The position numbers were made by a program, and so were the translations under genes. This document shows positions 15,860-24,823 of a DNA stretch of 64,000 nt, piece after piece (position 1 is the first letter of the stretch; the number at the start of each line of letters is the position of its first letter). The notes below the pieces were generated by a model that did no database searches, had not been told where the DNA came from, and worked only from the letters and a program-made list of their open reading frames with translations. The stretch comes from JACIYW01 sp014359745 (GTDB lineage Bacteria > Pseudomonadota > Alphaproteobacteria > Rhodobacterales > Rhodobacteraceae), in NCBI GenBank assembly GCA_050433985.1, contig JBNPWE010000002.1, positions 62,001 to 126,000 on the forward strand, written 5' to 3'.

Positions 15860-17065
15860 ATGAACGACGCTTTCATTTGCGATGCGGTGCGCACACCGAT
15901 CGGCCGCTATGGTGGCGCGTTGGCGTCCATTCGGACCGACGATCTGGCCGCGCTGCCGCTGGTGGCGCTGATGGAACGCAATCCTTCGGTCGATTGGGCG
16001 CAGGTCGATGACCTGATCTATGGCTGCGCCAATCAGGCGGGCGAAGACAACCGTAACGTGGGCCGGATGGCGGCGCTTCTGGCGGGCCTGCCGGTGGGGG
16101 TGCCGGGCGCCACGGTCAACCGGCTTTGCGGGTCGGGGATGGATGCCGTGGGCATGGCCGCGCGTGCCATTCGCGCGGGCGATTGCAAGATGGTGATCGC
16201 GGGCGGCGTGGAAAGCATGACGCGCGCACCATTTGTCATGCCCAAGGCCGATGCCGCGTTCTCACGCGCGAATGCCGTTTATGACACCACCATCGGCTGG
16301 CGATTCGTCAATCCGAAGATGAAGGCGCGTTTCGGCATCGACAGCATGCCGCAGACCGCCGACAACGTGGCCGCCGATTACAACATCAGCCGCGAAGATC
16401 AGGATGCTTTCGCCGAACGCAGCCAGGGCCGGTGGGCAACCGCGCAGGATGGCGGGATTTTCGCGGATGAAATCGTGCCGGTGCATGTGCCGCAGAAAAA
16501 GGGCGATCCGGTCGTGTTCGATCGCGATGAACATCCGCGCGTTGGCACCACGATGGAAAAGCTGGCCAAACTCAAGGGTATCAACGGCCCCGATCTGACG
16601 GTGACGGCGGGCAATGCCTCGGGCGTCAATGACGGGGCGGCGGCGCTGGTGCTGGCATCGGGGAAAATGGCGGCGGCGCAGGGGCTGACGCCGCGCGCGC
16701 GTGTGGTGGCCATGGCCGCAGCGGGGGTTGAGCCGCGGGTGATGGGCATCGGTCCGGTCCCGGCGGTGCGCCGGGTGCTGGAACGCGCGGGCCTCAGCCT
16801 TGACCAGATGGATGTGATCGAGTTGAACGAGGCTTTCGCCGCGCAATCGCTGGCGGTGCTGCGCGAATTGGGCCTGCCCGATGACGCCGCGCATGTGAAC
16901 CCCAACGGCGGCGCCATCGCCCTTGGCCATCCCCTGGGGATGAGCGGCGCGCGGCTGGTCACGACCGCAGTGTATCAATTGCAACGCAGTGGCGGGCGTT
17001 ATGCGCTGTGCACCATGTGCGTGGGGGTGGGGCAGGGGATCGCGATCATCCTTGAACGTGTCTGA
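15860..17065 (+). CDS. paaJ: Acetyl-CoA C-acyltransferase, 3-oxoadipyl-CoA/PaaJ type
   Basis: A thiolase of 401 residues that cleaves 3-oxoacyl-CoA with coenzyme A. In phenylacetate breakdown it releases acetyl-CoA from 3-oxo-5,6-dehydrosuberyl-CoA and 3-oxoadipyl-CoA. The acylated Cys90 lies in NRLCGSGMDAVG, the His in NPNGGAIALGHPLGMSG and the second Cys in CTMCVGVGQG. The ATG at 15860 follows GGAGGAGACC and gives the standard MNDAFICDAVRTPIG start. It is 25 bp upstream of paaA, so part of the operon. The same protein could serve the beta-ketoadipate route (PcaF); context favours PaaJ. Confidence 0.88.
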   Translation: MNDAFICDAVRTPIGRYGGALASIRTDDLAALPLVALMERNPSVDWAQVDDLIYGCANQAGEDNRNVGRMAALLAGLPVGVPGATVNRLCGSGMDAVGMAARAIRAGDCKMVIAGGVESMTRAPFVMPKADAAFSRANAVYDTTIGWRFVNPKMKARFGIDSMPQTADNVAADYNISREDQDAFAERSQGRWATAQDGGIFADEIVPVHVPQKKGDPVVFDRDEHPRVGTTMEKLAKLKGINGPDLTVTAGNASGVNDGAAALVLASGKMAAAQGLTPRARVVAMAAAGVEPRVMGIGPVPAVRRVLERAGLSLDQMDVIELNEAFAAQSLAVLRELGLPDDAAHVNPNGGAIALGHPLGMSGARLVTTAVYQLQRSGGRYALCTMCVGVGQGIAIILERV

Positions 17066-17090
17066 ACGTGTCTGAACGGGAGGGTTTGAA

Positions 17091-18089
17091 ATGTATGCGC
17101 AAATGGTCACGACCGACGCGGTGAAAAGCGCCGGTGAAATGTCGCCCGAGGAACGCGCCTTTCAGGAGCGGATCGACCGTGGCGAGCGGATCGAGCCCAA
17201 GGAATGGATGCCAGACGCCTATCGCAAGACGCTGATCCGCCAGATCGGCCAGCACGCCCATTCCGAAATCGTCGGCCAACTGCCCGAAGGCAACTGGATC
17301 ACCCGCGCCCCCACGCTGGAACGCAAGGCGATTCTCTTGGCCAAGGTGCAGGACGAGGCGGGGCATGGCCTTTACCTTTATTCCGCCGCCGAAACCCTGG
17401 GCGTCAGCCGCGACGAGCTGCTGGAAAAACTGCACACGGGCCGGATGAAATATTCCTCGATCTTCAACTATCCCACGCTCAACTGGGCCGATATCGGCGC
17501 GGTGGGCTGGCTTGTGGATGGGGCGGCGATCATGAACCAGGTGCCGTTGCAGAAAACATCCTACGGCCCCTACAGCCGCGCGATGATCCGCATCTGCAAG
17601 GAAGAAAGCTTTCACCAGCGTCAGGGCTACGACATCATGATGAAGATGTCCTTCGGCACGCCGGAACAAAAGGCGATGGCGCAGGATGCGCTGAACCGGT
17701 TCTGGTATCCCTCGCTGATGATGTTCGGCCCGTCCGACAAGGATTCGGTCCATTCCGCGCAGTCGATGGCCTGGAAGATCAAGATCAACACCAATGACGA
17801 GTTGCGGCAGAAATTCGTCGATCAGACCGTGCCGCAGGCGGAATACCTGGGCCTGACCGTGCCCGACGAGCACCTGAAATGGAACGAGGAAAAGGGCGGA
17901 TACGATTATTCGCAGCCCGATTGGGACGAATTCTTCGATGTGCTGGCGGGCAATGGCCCCTGCAACAAGGAACGTCTGGGCGCGCGGGTGAAGGCCTGGG
18001 AAGACGGCGCGTGGTTTCGCGATGCCCTGACGGCCCATGCCGAAAAAACCGCCAGGCGCCGCGCCGCAAGCCGTGTTGCCGCCGAATAG
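17091..18089 (+). CDS. paaA: 1,2-phenylacetyl-CoA epoxidase, catalytic subunit PaaA
   Basis: PaaA is the di-iron subunit of the oxygenase that converts phenylacetyl-CoA to its 1,2-epoxide. It works with PaaB, PaaC and the reductase PaaE. The 332-residue ferritin-fold protein shows both E-x-x-H iron-ligand pairs: E89/H92 in QDEAGHG and E172/H175 in KEESFHQ. SYGPYSRAMIRI and FWYPSLMMFGPSD are family hallmarks. The ATG follows GGGAGGGTTTGAA. The next gene, paaB, starts 80 bp downstream. Confidence 0.97.
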   Translation: MYAQMVTTDAVKSAGEMSPEERAFQERIDRGERIEPKEWMPDAYRKTLIRQIGQHAHSEIVGQLPEGNWITRAPTLERKAILLAKVQDEAGHGLYLYSAAETLGVSRDELLEKLHTGRMKYSSIFNYPTLNWADIGAVGWLVDGAAIMNQVPLQKTSYGPYSRAMIRICKEESFHQRQGYDIMMKMSFGTPEQKAMAQDALNRFWYPSLMMFGPSDKDSVHSAQSMAWKIKINTNDELRQKFVDQTVPQAEYLGLTVPDEHLKWNEEKGGYDYSQPDWDEFFDVLAGNGPCNKERLGARVKAWEDGAWFRDALTAHAEKTARRRAASRVAAE

Positions 18090-18169
18090 TCTGCCGAATA
18101 AGGCGCCGCTAAATCCCTTGGGCTGCGGATGATCCGTCGCCCCCATCTGCCCTGTTTCGGGAGAAAAAA

Positions 18170-18454
18170 ATGTCCAGCGAATGGCCCCTGTGGGAAGTGT
18201 TCATCCGTGGCCAGCACGGCCTCAACCATCGCCACGTCGGCAGTCTGCATGCGCCCGATGCGGAAATGGCGATCCTGAACGCGCGCGATGTCTATACGCG
18301 CCGCAACGAAGGCGTCAGCATCTGGGTGGTGAAATCCCAGGATATCGCCGCCTCGTCGCCCTCCGACAAGGGCCCGTTGTTCGAGCCGTCGAATGACAAG
18401 GTCTATCGCCACCCCACCTTCTTTCCGATCCCCGACGAAGTGGGGCATATGTGA
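18170..18454 (+). CDS. paaB: 1,2-phenylacetyl-CoA epoxidase subunit PaaB
   Basis: A small 94-residue structural subunit of the epoxidase complex, thought to link the PaaAC heterodimers. WPLWEVFIRGQHGLNHRHVGSL at the start and ALNARDVYTRR-like NARDVYTRRNEGVSIWVV are characteristic. It follows CGGGAGAAAAAA. Its stop TGA overlaps the paaC start in an ATGTGATG arrangement, implying coupled translation. Confidence 0.96.
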   Translation: MSSEWPLWEVFIRGQHGLNHRHVGSLHAPDAEMAILNARDVYTRRNEGVSIWVVKSQDIAASSPSDKGPLFEPSNDKVYRHPTFFPIPDEVGHM

Positions 18455-19227
18455 TGACCGGCGCGGAAACGGTCGATCGCGCCGCCCTGTTCGAGGTGCT
18501 GACGCGGATCGGGGATTCCACGCTGATCCTGGGGCACCGGGTGTCGGAATGGTGCGGGCACGCGCCGGTGCTGGAAGAAGATATCGCGCTGGCCAATACC
18601 GCCCTTGATCTGATCGGGCAGACGCGGCTTTGGCTGGGTCTGGCGGCCGAGGTCGAGGGCAAGGGGCGCAGCGCCGACACTCTGGCCTATCTGCGCGACG
18701 CGGCGGCGTTTCGCAACCTGTTGCTGGTCGAACGCCCCAATGGCGATTTTGGCGCCACGATGATGCGGCAGTTCCTCTTTGACGCCTTTCACATCGATCT
18801 GTTGCAGGCGCTGGCGGGATCGACCGATACGCGCGTGGCCGAGATTGCAGCCAAGTCGATCAAGGAAGTGTCTTATCACCTGGAACGGACAACCGACATG
18901 GTGATCCGTCTGGGCGATGGCACCAAAGAAAGCCATGCGCGCATGCAGGCGGCGCTGGACGATCAATGGTCCTATGCGGGCGAATTCTTTGTCTCCGACG
19001 CCTCTGACAAGGCGGTGGCGGCAGCCGGTATCGCCCCCGATCCGGCTGATCTTCGCGCGGGCTGGCTGGCGCGGATAACCCCGGTGCTGGAAGAGGCCAC
19101 GTTGCAGATGCCCACCGGCACATTCGTGCACAAGGGCGGCAAGCAGGGCCGCCATACCGAACACCTGGGGTTCATCCTGGCCGACATGCAGTTCCTGCAA
19201 CGCGCCTATCCCAATTCGGTCTGGTAG
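18454..19227 (+). CDS. paaC: 1,2-phenylacetyl-CoA epoxidase subunit PaaC
   Basis: PaaC is the structural partner of PaaA in the epoxidase heterodimer; it has the same ferritin fold but is not the active di-iron subunit. The 257-residue product has SEWCGHAPVLEEDIALANTALDLIGQ (split, about residues 29-54), LYLRDAAAFRNLLLVE-type and KEVSYHLERTTDMVIRLGDGT segments. ATG at 18454 overlaps the paaB stop; a GTG three bases earlier is possible. It ends 4 bp before paaD. Confidence 0.95.
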   Translation: MTGAETVDRAALFEVLTRIGDSTLILGHRVSEWCGHAPVLEEDIALANTALDLIGQTRLWLGLAAEVEGKGRSADTLAYLRDAAAFRNLLLVERPNGDFGATMMRQFLFDAFHIDLLQALAGSTDTRVAEIAAKSIKEVSYHLERTTDMVIRLGDGTKESHARMQAALDDQWSYAGEFFVSDASDKAVAAAGIAPDPADLRAGWLARITPVLEEATLQMPTGTFVHKGGKQGRHTEHLGFILADMQFLQRAYPNSVW

Positions 19228-19231
19228 GGCG

Positions 19232-19744
19232 ATGCGCCCCGATACCGATCAGATATGGGCCTGGCTGGCCGAGGTGCCCGACCCCGAGATTCCGGTGATT
19301 TCCATCACCGATCTGGGCATCGTGCGCGATGTGGTGTGGGCGGGCGAGACGCTGCTCGTCACCGTCACGCCCACCTATTCGGGTTGCCCCGCCACCTCGA
19401 TCATCAATCTCGATATCGAAACCGCGCTGCGCGCCAGGGGCATCGACAATCTGCGGATAGAGCGCCGCCTGTCGCCGCCCTGGACGACCGACTGGATCGG
19501 GCCCGAAGCCCGCGAAAAGCTGCGCGCCTACGGCATCGCGCCGCCCATTGACGGAACGGCCGCCGACGGGCGGCTGGCGGCGCGGGTGGACCGGCTGGCG
19601 GGTGGCGGCAACCTTGCCATCGCCTGCCCGCGCTGCGGATCGACGCAGACCGAAAAGATCAGCCAGTTCGGTTCGACCCCCTGCAAGGCCAGCTATCGCT
19701 GCACCGACTGTCTGGAACCCTTTGACTATTTCAAATGCATCTGA
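19232..19744 (+). CDS. paaD: 1,2-phenylacetyl-CoA epoxidase maturation protein PaaD
   Basis: PaaD is a DUF59/MIP18-type protein needed for iron-sulphur or di-iron assembly of the epoxidase system. The 170-residue protein has the N-terminal DUF59 motif VPDPEIPVISITDLGIVRDV (about 15-34) with TPTYSGCPAT, and a C-terminal zinc-ribbon-like CPRCGS ... CTDC pair. It starts 4 bp after paaC and precedes paaE by 20 bp. Confidence 0.95.
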   Translation: MRPDTDQIWAWLAEVPDPEIPVISITDLGIVRDVVWAGETLLVTVTPTYSGCPATSIINLDIETALRARGIDNLRIERRLSPPWTTDWIGPEAREKLRAYGIAPPIDGTAADGRLAARVDRLAGGGNLAIACPRCGSTQTEKISQFGSTPCKASYRCTDCLEPFDYFKCI

Positions 19745-19764
19745 GGATGCGGAGGTAAGGCCCG

Positions 19765-20841
19765 ATGGCACGCTTTCATTCGCTCGAAGTCGCCGATGTG
19801 CACCGCGAAACCCGCGACGCGGTTGTCGTGACGCTGAAACCCCGGCCCGAAGAGGCGGCGCTGTTCGATTTCACGCAGGGCCAGTACCTGACCTTTCGGC
19901 GCGATTTTGACGGAACCGAACTGCGCCGGTCCTATTCGATCTGCGCGGGCCGCGACGAGGGCTTGCTGCGCGTCGGCATCAAGCGGGTTGAAGGCGGCGC
20001 GTTTTCAACCTGGGCGAATGAGGAACTGACGCCCGGCACGGTGCTGGAAGCGATGCCGCCGATGGGCGCGTTCCACACGCCGATTGATCCCGCCGCGCGC
20101 AAATCCTACCTTGGTTTTGCCGGGGGCTCGGGCGTCACGCCGCTTCTCTCGATCATCAAGACCACGCTGGCCCGCGAACCCAAATCGCGCTTCACGCTCG
20201 TCTACGCCAACCGGCAGATCAACACGATCATGTTCCGTGAGGAGTTGGAGGATCTGAAAAACACCTATCTGGGCCGGTTTTCGCTGCTGCATGTGCTCGA
20301 GGCCGAGACGCAGGAGATTGATCTTTTCACCGGCCGCGTCGATGCGCAAAAATGCGCGGCGCTGTTCAGGACATGGATCGACCTGCCCGCCATTGATACC
20401 GCCTTCATCTGCGGGCCGGAACCGATGATGCTGGGCATCGCGGCGGCGCTTCGCGAGCACGGCATGAGTGATGCGCAGATCAAGTTCGAACTCTTCGCCT
20501 CTGGCCAGCCGGGCCGGGCCAAGGCGCGACCAGTGTCGGCCAAGGCCGCCGATGGCGACAATTCGACCGATGTGACCCTGACGCTCGATGGCGCAACCCG
20601 GCGGTTCCGCATGCCGAAGGCCGGGCAAAGCCTGCTGGATGCGGCGTTGGAAAACACGCTTGATGCGCCCTATGCCTGCAAGGCGGGGGTCTGTTCCACC
20701 TGCCGCGCCAAGGTGCTGGAGGGCGAGGTGGAGATGCTGACCAACCACGCCCTCGAAGATTACGAGGTGCGCGCGGGCTATGTGCTGAGCTGCCAGTGCT
20801 ATCCGCTCACCGACACTCTGGTGGTCAGCTATGACCAGTGA
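19765..20841 (+). CDS. paaE: 1,2-phenylacetyl-CoA epoxidase reductase PaaE
   Basis: The electron-transfer reductase of the epoxidase, passing electrons from NADPH through FAD and a [2Fe-2S] cluster. The 358-residue protein has an FAD-binding barrel with RRSYSIC (near 52-58), an NAD(P) domain (GGSGVTPLLSIIKT near 120; CGPEPMM near 215) and a C-terminal plant-type ferredoxin domain with CKAGVCSTC plus a distal Cys in SCQCYP. It ends where the downstream PaaA-like gene could begin. Confidence 0.96.
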   Translation: MARFHSLEVADVHRETRDAVVVTLKPRPEEAALFDFTQGQYLTFRRDFDGTELRRSYSICAGRDEGLLRVGIKRVEGGAFSTWANEELTPGTVLEAMPPMGAFHTPIDPAARKSYLGFAGGSGVTPLLSIIKTTLAREPKSRFTLVYANRQINTIMFREELEDLKNTYLGRFSLLHVLEAETQEIDLFTGRVDAQKCAALFRTWIDLPAIDTAFICGPEPMMLGIAAALREHGMSDAQIKFELFASGQPGRAKARPVSAKAADGDNSTDVTLTLDGATRRFRMPKAGQSLLDAALENTLDAPYACKAGVCSTCRAKVLEGEVEMLTNHALEDYEVRAGYVLSCQCYPLTDTLVVSYDQ

Positions 20842-20860
20842 CGCATCCAAGGGGGCGCAA

Positions 20861-21628
20861 ATGACCGAACCCACAACCGACACGATGCCGATAGAGGATT
20901 ATCTGGCGCAGGGCGGGGTGCTGACCGCGCCCGACAACGCGCCCGCGCGCTACCGGGGCGAATTGCTGCGGCTGATGGCGTCATTCGTCGATAGCGAACT
21001 GGCCGCTTCGGCAGGCTTTGCCGATGCGATCAACGACGCCCCCGGCATCAAGGCGCGCATCGCCGCCGCGCGGATCGTGCTGGAAAAGGCCGATCACGCC
21101 GAACGGGTGCTCAACGTCATGGGCACATTCGGCGTCGATATCGGCCGCTATGCGCAGCATCAGCCATGGGGCGCGCGGGTGGCGCGCGATGCCGATCTGG
21201 GCGCCATGCGCCATGGCGGTGACATGCGGCTGTCGGTGTTTCATTACCCGCTGTTGGGCTGGACCGATGCGGTGGTGATGAACGTGCTGATGGGCCTGGC
21301 CTTCAACGTGCAGATCCGCGAATTGACGACTGTGTCCTACGGCCCCCTTGCCGAACAGTTCCGCATCATCGCGCCCCGCGAGGCGCGCCATACCGAACTT
21401 GGCCTCGAAGGGCTGCGCGCCATTGCCGAAACCGACGAGGGGCGTACAGAGACCCGCGCCTCGGTCGCCTATTGGCACCCGCGCGTCGCGGTCAGCTTTG
21501 GCGTGGCCGGATCGGCGCGCCATGACACGCTGCGCCGCTTTGGCCTGCGCCATAATCCCAACGAGACATTGCTTGCCGCCTGGGAAGGGGATGTCGAACG
21601 GCATCTTTCCACCCTGTCGCTGACCTGA
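20861..21628 (+). CDS. PaaA-like ferritin-fold protein (extra epoxidase-type paralogue)
   Basis: A 255-residue member of the PaaA/PaaC family, distinct from the paaA and paaC already in the operon. It aligns with PaaA over its length: HYPLLGWTDAVV to NYPTLNWADIGA, VSYGPLAEQFRI to TSYGPYSRAMIR, YWHPRVAVSFG to FWYPSLMMFG. The second iron-ligand pair is kept (E174/H177 in REARH). The first is altered: His79 is present in LEKADH but the Glu three residues before it is Lys76. Conserved Glu46 is kept. The start at 20861 follows AAGGGGG; an ATG at 20831 overlapping the paaE end is the alternative. Role unknown: a paralogous subunit, an inactive partner or a separate oxygenase. Confidence 0.85.
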   Translation: MTEPTTDTMPIEDYLAQGGVLTAPDNAPARYRGELLRLMASFVDSELAASAGFADAINDAPGIKARIAAARIVLEKADHAERVLNVMGTFGVDIGRYAQHQPWGARVARDADLGAMRHGGDMRLSVFHYPLLGWTDAVVMNVLMGLAFNVQIRELTTVSYGPLAEQFRIIAPREARHTELGLEGLRAIAETDEGRTETRASVAYWHPRVAVSFGVAGSARHDTLRRFGLRHNPNETLLAAWEGDVERHLSTLSLT

Positions 21629-21639
21629 AAGGAAACACC

Positions 21640-23697
21640 ATGAACGCCCAAGCCCCGACCGCGCCGCGCCGCCTTGAAAGCCATGTCTGTGGCGAATGGG
21701 TGCGCGGCCAGAAAGACGGCGTGCCGTTGCTGGCGGCGGCCACCGGCGATCCGGTCGCGCTGATCGATTCGACCGGCGTCGATTTTGCGGCGGCGCTTAC
21801 CTATGGCCGCGAAAAAGGCGGCCCGGCGCTGCGCGCGATGACGTTCCACGAGCGGGCTCTGATGCTCAAGGAACTGGGCCTTGCGCTGATGAAGATCAAG
21901 GAAGAATTCTATACCGAAAGCCTGTTCACCGGCGCCACGCGCGGCGACGGGGCGGTGGATATCGAAGGCGGCATCGGCACGCTTATGGCCTACAGTTCGC
22001 GCGGGCGGCGCGAATTGCCCAATGCCCGCCTTCTGGTCGAGGGAGGGGCCGAAGGCCTGTCGAAGGATGGCACATTCATCGGCCAGCACATCCTGACCTC
22101 GCTGCAAGGGGTGGCGGTGCATATCAACGCCTTCAACTTTCCCTGCTGGGGGATGCTGGAAAAGCTGGCACCAACCCTGCTGGGGGGCATGCCCGCGCTG
22201 ATCAAACCGGCCAGCCAGACCGCCTATCTGACCGAATTGATGGTGCGCCGGATCGTTGAATCCGGCATCCTGCCCAAGGGCGCGCTGCAACTGATCTGCG
22301 GGTCAACCGGCGATCTTCTGGATCATGTCACCTGTCAGGATGTCGTCACCTTCACCGGATCGGCGGCGACCGGCCGGATGTTGAAAACCAGCCCCGCGAT
22401 CATCGAGAATTCGGTGCGCTTCACCATGGAGGCCGACAGCCTGAACGCCGCCGTCCTTGGCCCTGACGCCGGGCCGGGCACGCCCGAATTCGATCTGTTC
22501 GTGCGCGAGGTGGCGCGCGAGATGACGGTGAAGGCCGGGCAGAAATGCACCGCCATCCGCCGCGTCATGGCGCCGCGCACCCATGTTCAGGCGCTGATCG
22601 CGGCGCTGGGTGAACGGCTGGGCAAGGTGGCGCTGGGCGATCCGCATGACGCGGGCGCGCGCATGGGCCCGCTGGCAAGCCGCGATCAGGTGACAGAGGT
22701 GCGCGCGCGCATCCGCGATCTGTCGCTTGAAGCCGAGGTGGTGGCGGGCAACCCCGACGATCTGCGCATCATATCGGGCAGCGCCGAGAAAGGCGCCTTC
22801 CTCAACCCCGTGGTGCTGTATTGCGACAAACCCCTTGACGCGCGCGCCGTGCATGATGTCGAGGCCTTCGGCCCCGTTTCCACCGTCATGCCCTATGATG
22901 ACGTGGCCGAGGCCGTGGCGCTCACCCATCGCGGCAAGGGATCGCTGGTGGCCTCTGTCTTTACCAATGACCCAACCGTGGCGCATGACGTTGTGGTGGG
23001 CATGGCCCCCTTCCATGGCCGGGTGATGATCGGCAACCGCGACAGCGCCAAATCTTCCACCGGGCACGGATCGCCGATGCCGGGCCTCGTGCATGGCGGC
23101 CCCGGCCGCGCCGGCGGCGGCGAGGAATTGGGCGGCATCCGCAGCGTGCGCCATTTCATGCAGCGCACCGCCGTGCAGGGCACGCCGCGCCTGATCGCCG
23201 CCGTCACCGGCCAATGGACCGAAGGCGCTGATACGCAGGTGGATGGCACGCATCCGTTCCGCAAATCGCTGGCCGAATTGCGGATCGGCGATCAACTGAT
23301 CACCGCCGAACGCACCGTGACCATGGCCGATATCGAACATTTCGCCGAATTCACCGGCGACACCTTCTATGCCCATCTCGATGAGGCCGCCGCCAAGGCC
23401 AACCCGTTCTTTGGCGGGCGCGTGGCGCATGGCTATCTGGTGGTGTCCTTCGCGGCGGGGCTTTTCGTCGATCCCGCCCCCGGCCCGGTTCTGGCCAATT
23501 ACGGGGTGGACGGCCTGCGGTTCCTGACGCCGGTCTATCCCGGCGACAGCCTGAAGGTGCGGCTGACCTGCAAGCAGATCACCCCCCGCGAAGGCGCCGA
23601 CCACGGCGAAGTGCGCTGGGATTCCCAGGTCACCAACCAGCGCGGCGACGTGGTCGCGCAATATGATGTGCTGACGATGGTCGCCAAGACGCGGTAG
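21640..23697 (+). CDS. paaZ: Bifunctional oxepin-CoA hydrolase / 3-oxo-5,6-dehydrosuberyl-CoA semialdehyde dehydrogenase
   Basis: PaaZ opens the oxepin ring with its hydratase domain and oxidises the aldehyde with its dehydrogenase domain. The 685-residue fusion has an N-terminal aldehyde dehydrogenase (Glu264 in FTMEADSLN; nucleophile Cys303 in KAGQKCTAIRR) and a C-terminal MaoC-type hydratase from about residue 530 (FAEFTGDTFYAHLDEAAAK, FGGRVAHGYLVVS with its Asp/His pair). It follows the PaaA-like gene by 11 bp and ends the operon. A dispersed repeat follows. Confidence 0.97.
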   Translation: MNAQAPTAPRRLESHVCGEWVRGQKDGVPLLAAATGDPVALIDSTGVDFAAALTYGREKGGPALRAMTFHERALMLKELGLALMKIKEEFYTESLFTGATRGDGAVDIEGGIGTLMAYSSRGRRELPNARLLVEGGAEGLSKDGTFIGQHILTSLQGVAVHINAFNFPCWGMLEKLAPTLLGGMPALIKPASQTAYLTELMVRRIVESGILPKGALQLICGSTGDLLDHVTCQDVVTFTGSAATGRMLKTSPAIIENSVRFTMEADSLNAAVLGPDAGPGTPEFDLFVREVAREMTVKAGQKCTAIRRVMAPRTHVQALIAALGERLGKVALGDPHDAGARMGPLASRDQVTEVRARIRDLSLEAEVVAGNPDDLRIISGSAEKGAFLNPVVLYCDKPLDARAVHDVEAFGPVSTVMPYDDVAEAVALTHRGKGSLVASVFTNDPTVAHDVVVGMAPFHGRVMIGNRDSAKSSTGHGSPMPGLVHGGPGRAGGGEELGGIRSVRHFMQRTAVQGTPRLIAAVTGQWTEGADTQVDGTHPFRKSLAELRIGDQLITAERTVTMADIEHFAEFTGDTFYAHLDEAAAKANPFFGGRVAHGYLVVSFAAGLFVDPAPGPVLANYGVDGLRFLTPVYPGDSLKVRLTCKQITPREGADHGEVRWDSQVTNQRGDVVAQYDVLTMVAKTR

Positions 23698-23723
23698 GGG
23701 GGCGGTCAGTTGGTGTCATACCC

Positions 23724-23788
23724 TTGACCGGCGCGCGCACGGCCTGCGTGGGAAATGAGTATTTTTTTCGAGAGGATGGGAAAGAGAG
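23724..23788 (+). repeat. Dispersed intergenic repeat, copy D with extended 5' module
   Basis: TTGACCGGCGCGCGCACG (23724-23741) followed by GAGTATTTTTTTCGAGAGGATG (from 23757, split) and GGAAAGAG. The 5' module matches copy C (36704-36721) at all but two of 18 positions. Lies after paaZ. Confidence 0.7.
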
Positions 23789-23846
23789 GTTTCTTGTGCG
23801 GTCAGGCTGCGGATGTGAGTGAGGCGCGATACGCGCCGGGCGCGGC

Positions 23847-24443
23847 TTACCGAACCGCCTTGACCCCCTCAAGGATCAGGGTCGTCGCCACATCGGCGTA
23901 ATCGTCGCGGCTGATCGGGCCGCCTTCGCGGAACCACATGTAGACCCAGTTCATCATGCCAAACAGCGACATGGTGACCGGCATCAGCAGCGGGCGGTCG
24001 CGGTCCAGATCGGGGTTGATCTGGTGGATCACGGCGGAAAAATACCGCACGATCCGCCGCTCTATCGCCTGAATTTCCTGCATCTGTTCGGGCGACAGCG
24101 CGCTGGTGGCCATAAGTTGCACCTTGTGGCGGTCATCGGCGTCGCGATAGTTTTCCAGCACCTGCCGCACCAGCACCCGCAGCCGGTCCTGCGGGGGCAG
24201 GTCGGGGCGGTCGGCGGCGGCAATGGCGTTTTCCAGATTGACCAGATGGCTGTGGATGATATCGAAGATCAGCGCGTCCTTGCTGGTGTAATAGTGGTAT
24301 AACAATGCCTTGGACACGCCACAGCCCTGCGCCACCAGCGCCATCGATGCCTTGTCCATCCCCATTTGTGCAAACACCCGCGCCGCCCCATCCAGGATCA
24401 GGCGTTGCTTGTCTTCGAAATCGAGTGCGCGGGTGCGTGCCAT
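23847..24443 (-). CDS. TetR/AcrR family transcriptional regulator, probable paa repressor
   Basis: A 198-residue TetR-type regulator. The N-terminal helix-turn-helix is clear: RLILDGAARVFAQMGMDKASM then VAQGCGVSKALLYHYYTSKDALIFD (about residues 12-57). The rest is an all-helical ligand domain. The ATG at 24443 gives MARTRALDFEDKQRL; the longer frame upstream is out of character. It lies tail to tail with paaZ, 149 bp apart. Position suggests it senses phenylacetyl-CoA or a related thioester and represses the paa operon, as PaaR-type TetR proteins do in other bacteria; this is inference. Confidence 0.85.
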   Translation of the reverse strand: MARTRALDFEDKQRLILDGAARVFAQMGMDKASMALVAQGCGVSKALLYHYYTSKDALIFDIIHSHLVNLENAIAAADRPDLPPQDRLRVLVRQVLENYRDADDRHKVQLMATSALSPEQMQEIQAIERRIVRYFSAVIHQINPDLDRDRPLLMPVTMSLFGMMNWVYMWFREGGPISRDDYADVATTLILEGVKAVR

Positions 24444-24552
24444 CAGATCCTGCCGTCTTGCCGGGATGCGCCGCCGTCCGGGCCGGGGCGCGTCGGCCTT
24501 TCTTATACCGCTTTGCCGGGGGGTGCCAGTTTTCAGGCGGGGCATCCTTGGG

Positions 24553-24773
24553 CTATCGCATTTGGCCGATGACGGACCGAGCGAAGGCGTCGGACCATCC
24601 GGATCGCTTTCTTTTCCGTGAGATGGAGAGTTTCGGGCGTGCGGTTCGAAGCAGGTTGAGGGTGAGGCGGCGGAGGATGGCAAGGTTTTCGGGGCCGTTG
24701 TCCTTGCGGTTGCGGGCCTGATCCTCGTCGAATGTCACGTCGAGAACCCAGTGCGGTGAGTTCTCGATCGGCA
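24553..24773 (-). pseudogene. ISAs1-family transposase C-terminal fragment
   Basis: The minus strand encodes IENSPHWVLDVTFDEDQARN, then RKDNGPENLAILRRLTLNLLR and SGWSDAFARSVIGQMR, the conserved tail of ISAs1 DDE transposases. About 70 residues of some 370 remain. It directly abuts the left end of the IS5-type element, which supplies its apparent upstream reading frame. Confidence 0.85.
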
Positions 24774-24823
24774 TTGTTGCAGAACGGCGGCTTGAGACGT
24801 GATGGCCCCTTGCCCCGTTGACG

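Noticed and set aside
18451..18453. GTG as the paaC start
   Set aside because: The ATG three bases later gives the usual TGATG-type coupling with paaB; the difference is one residue.
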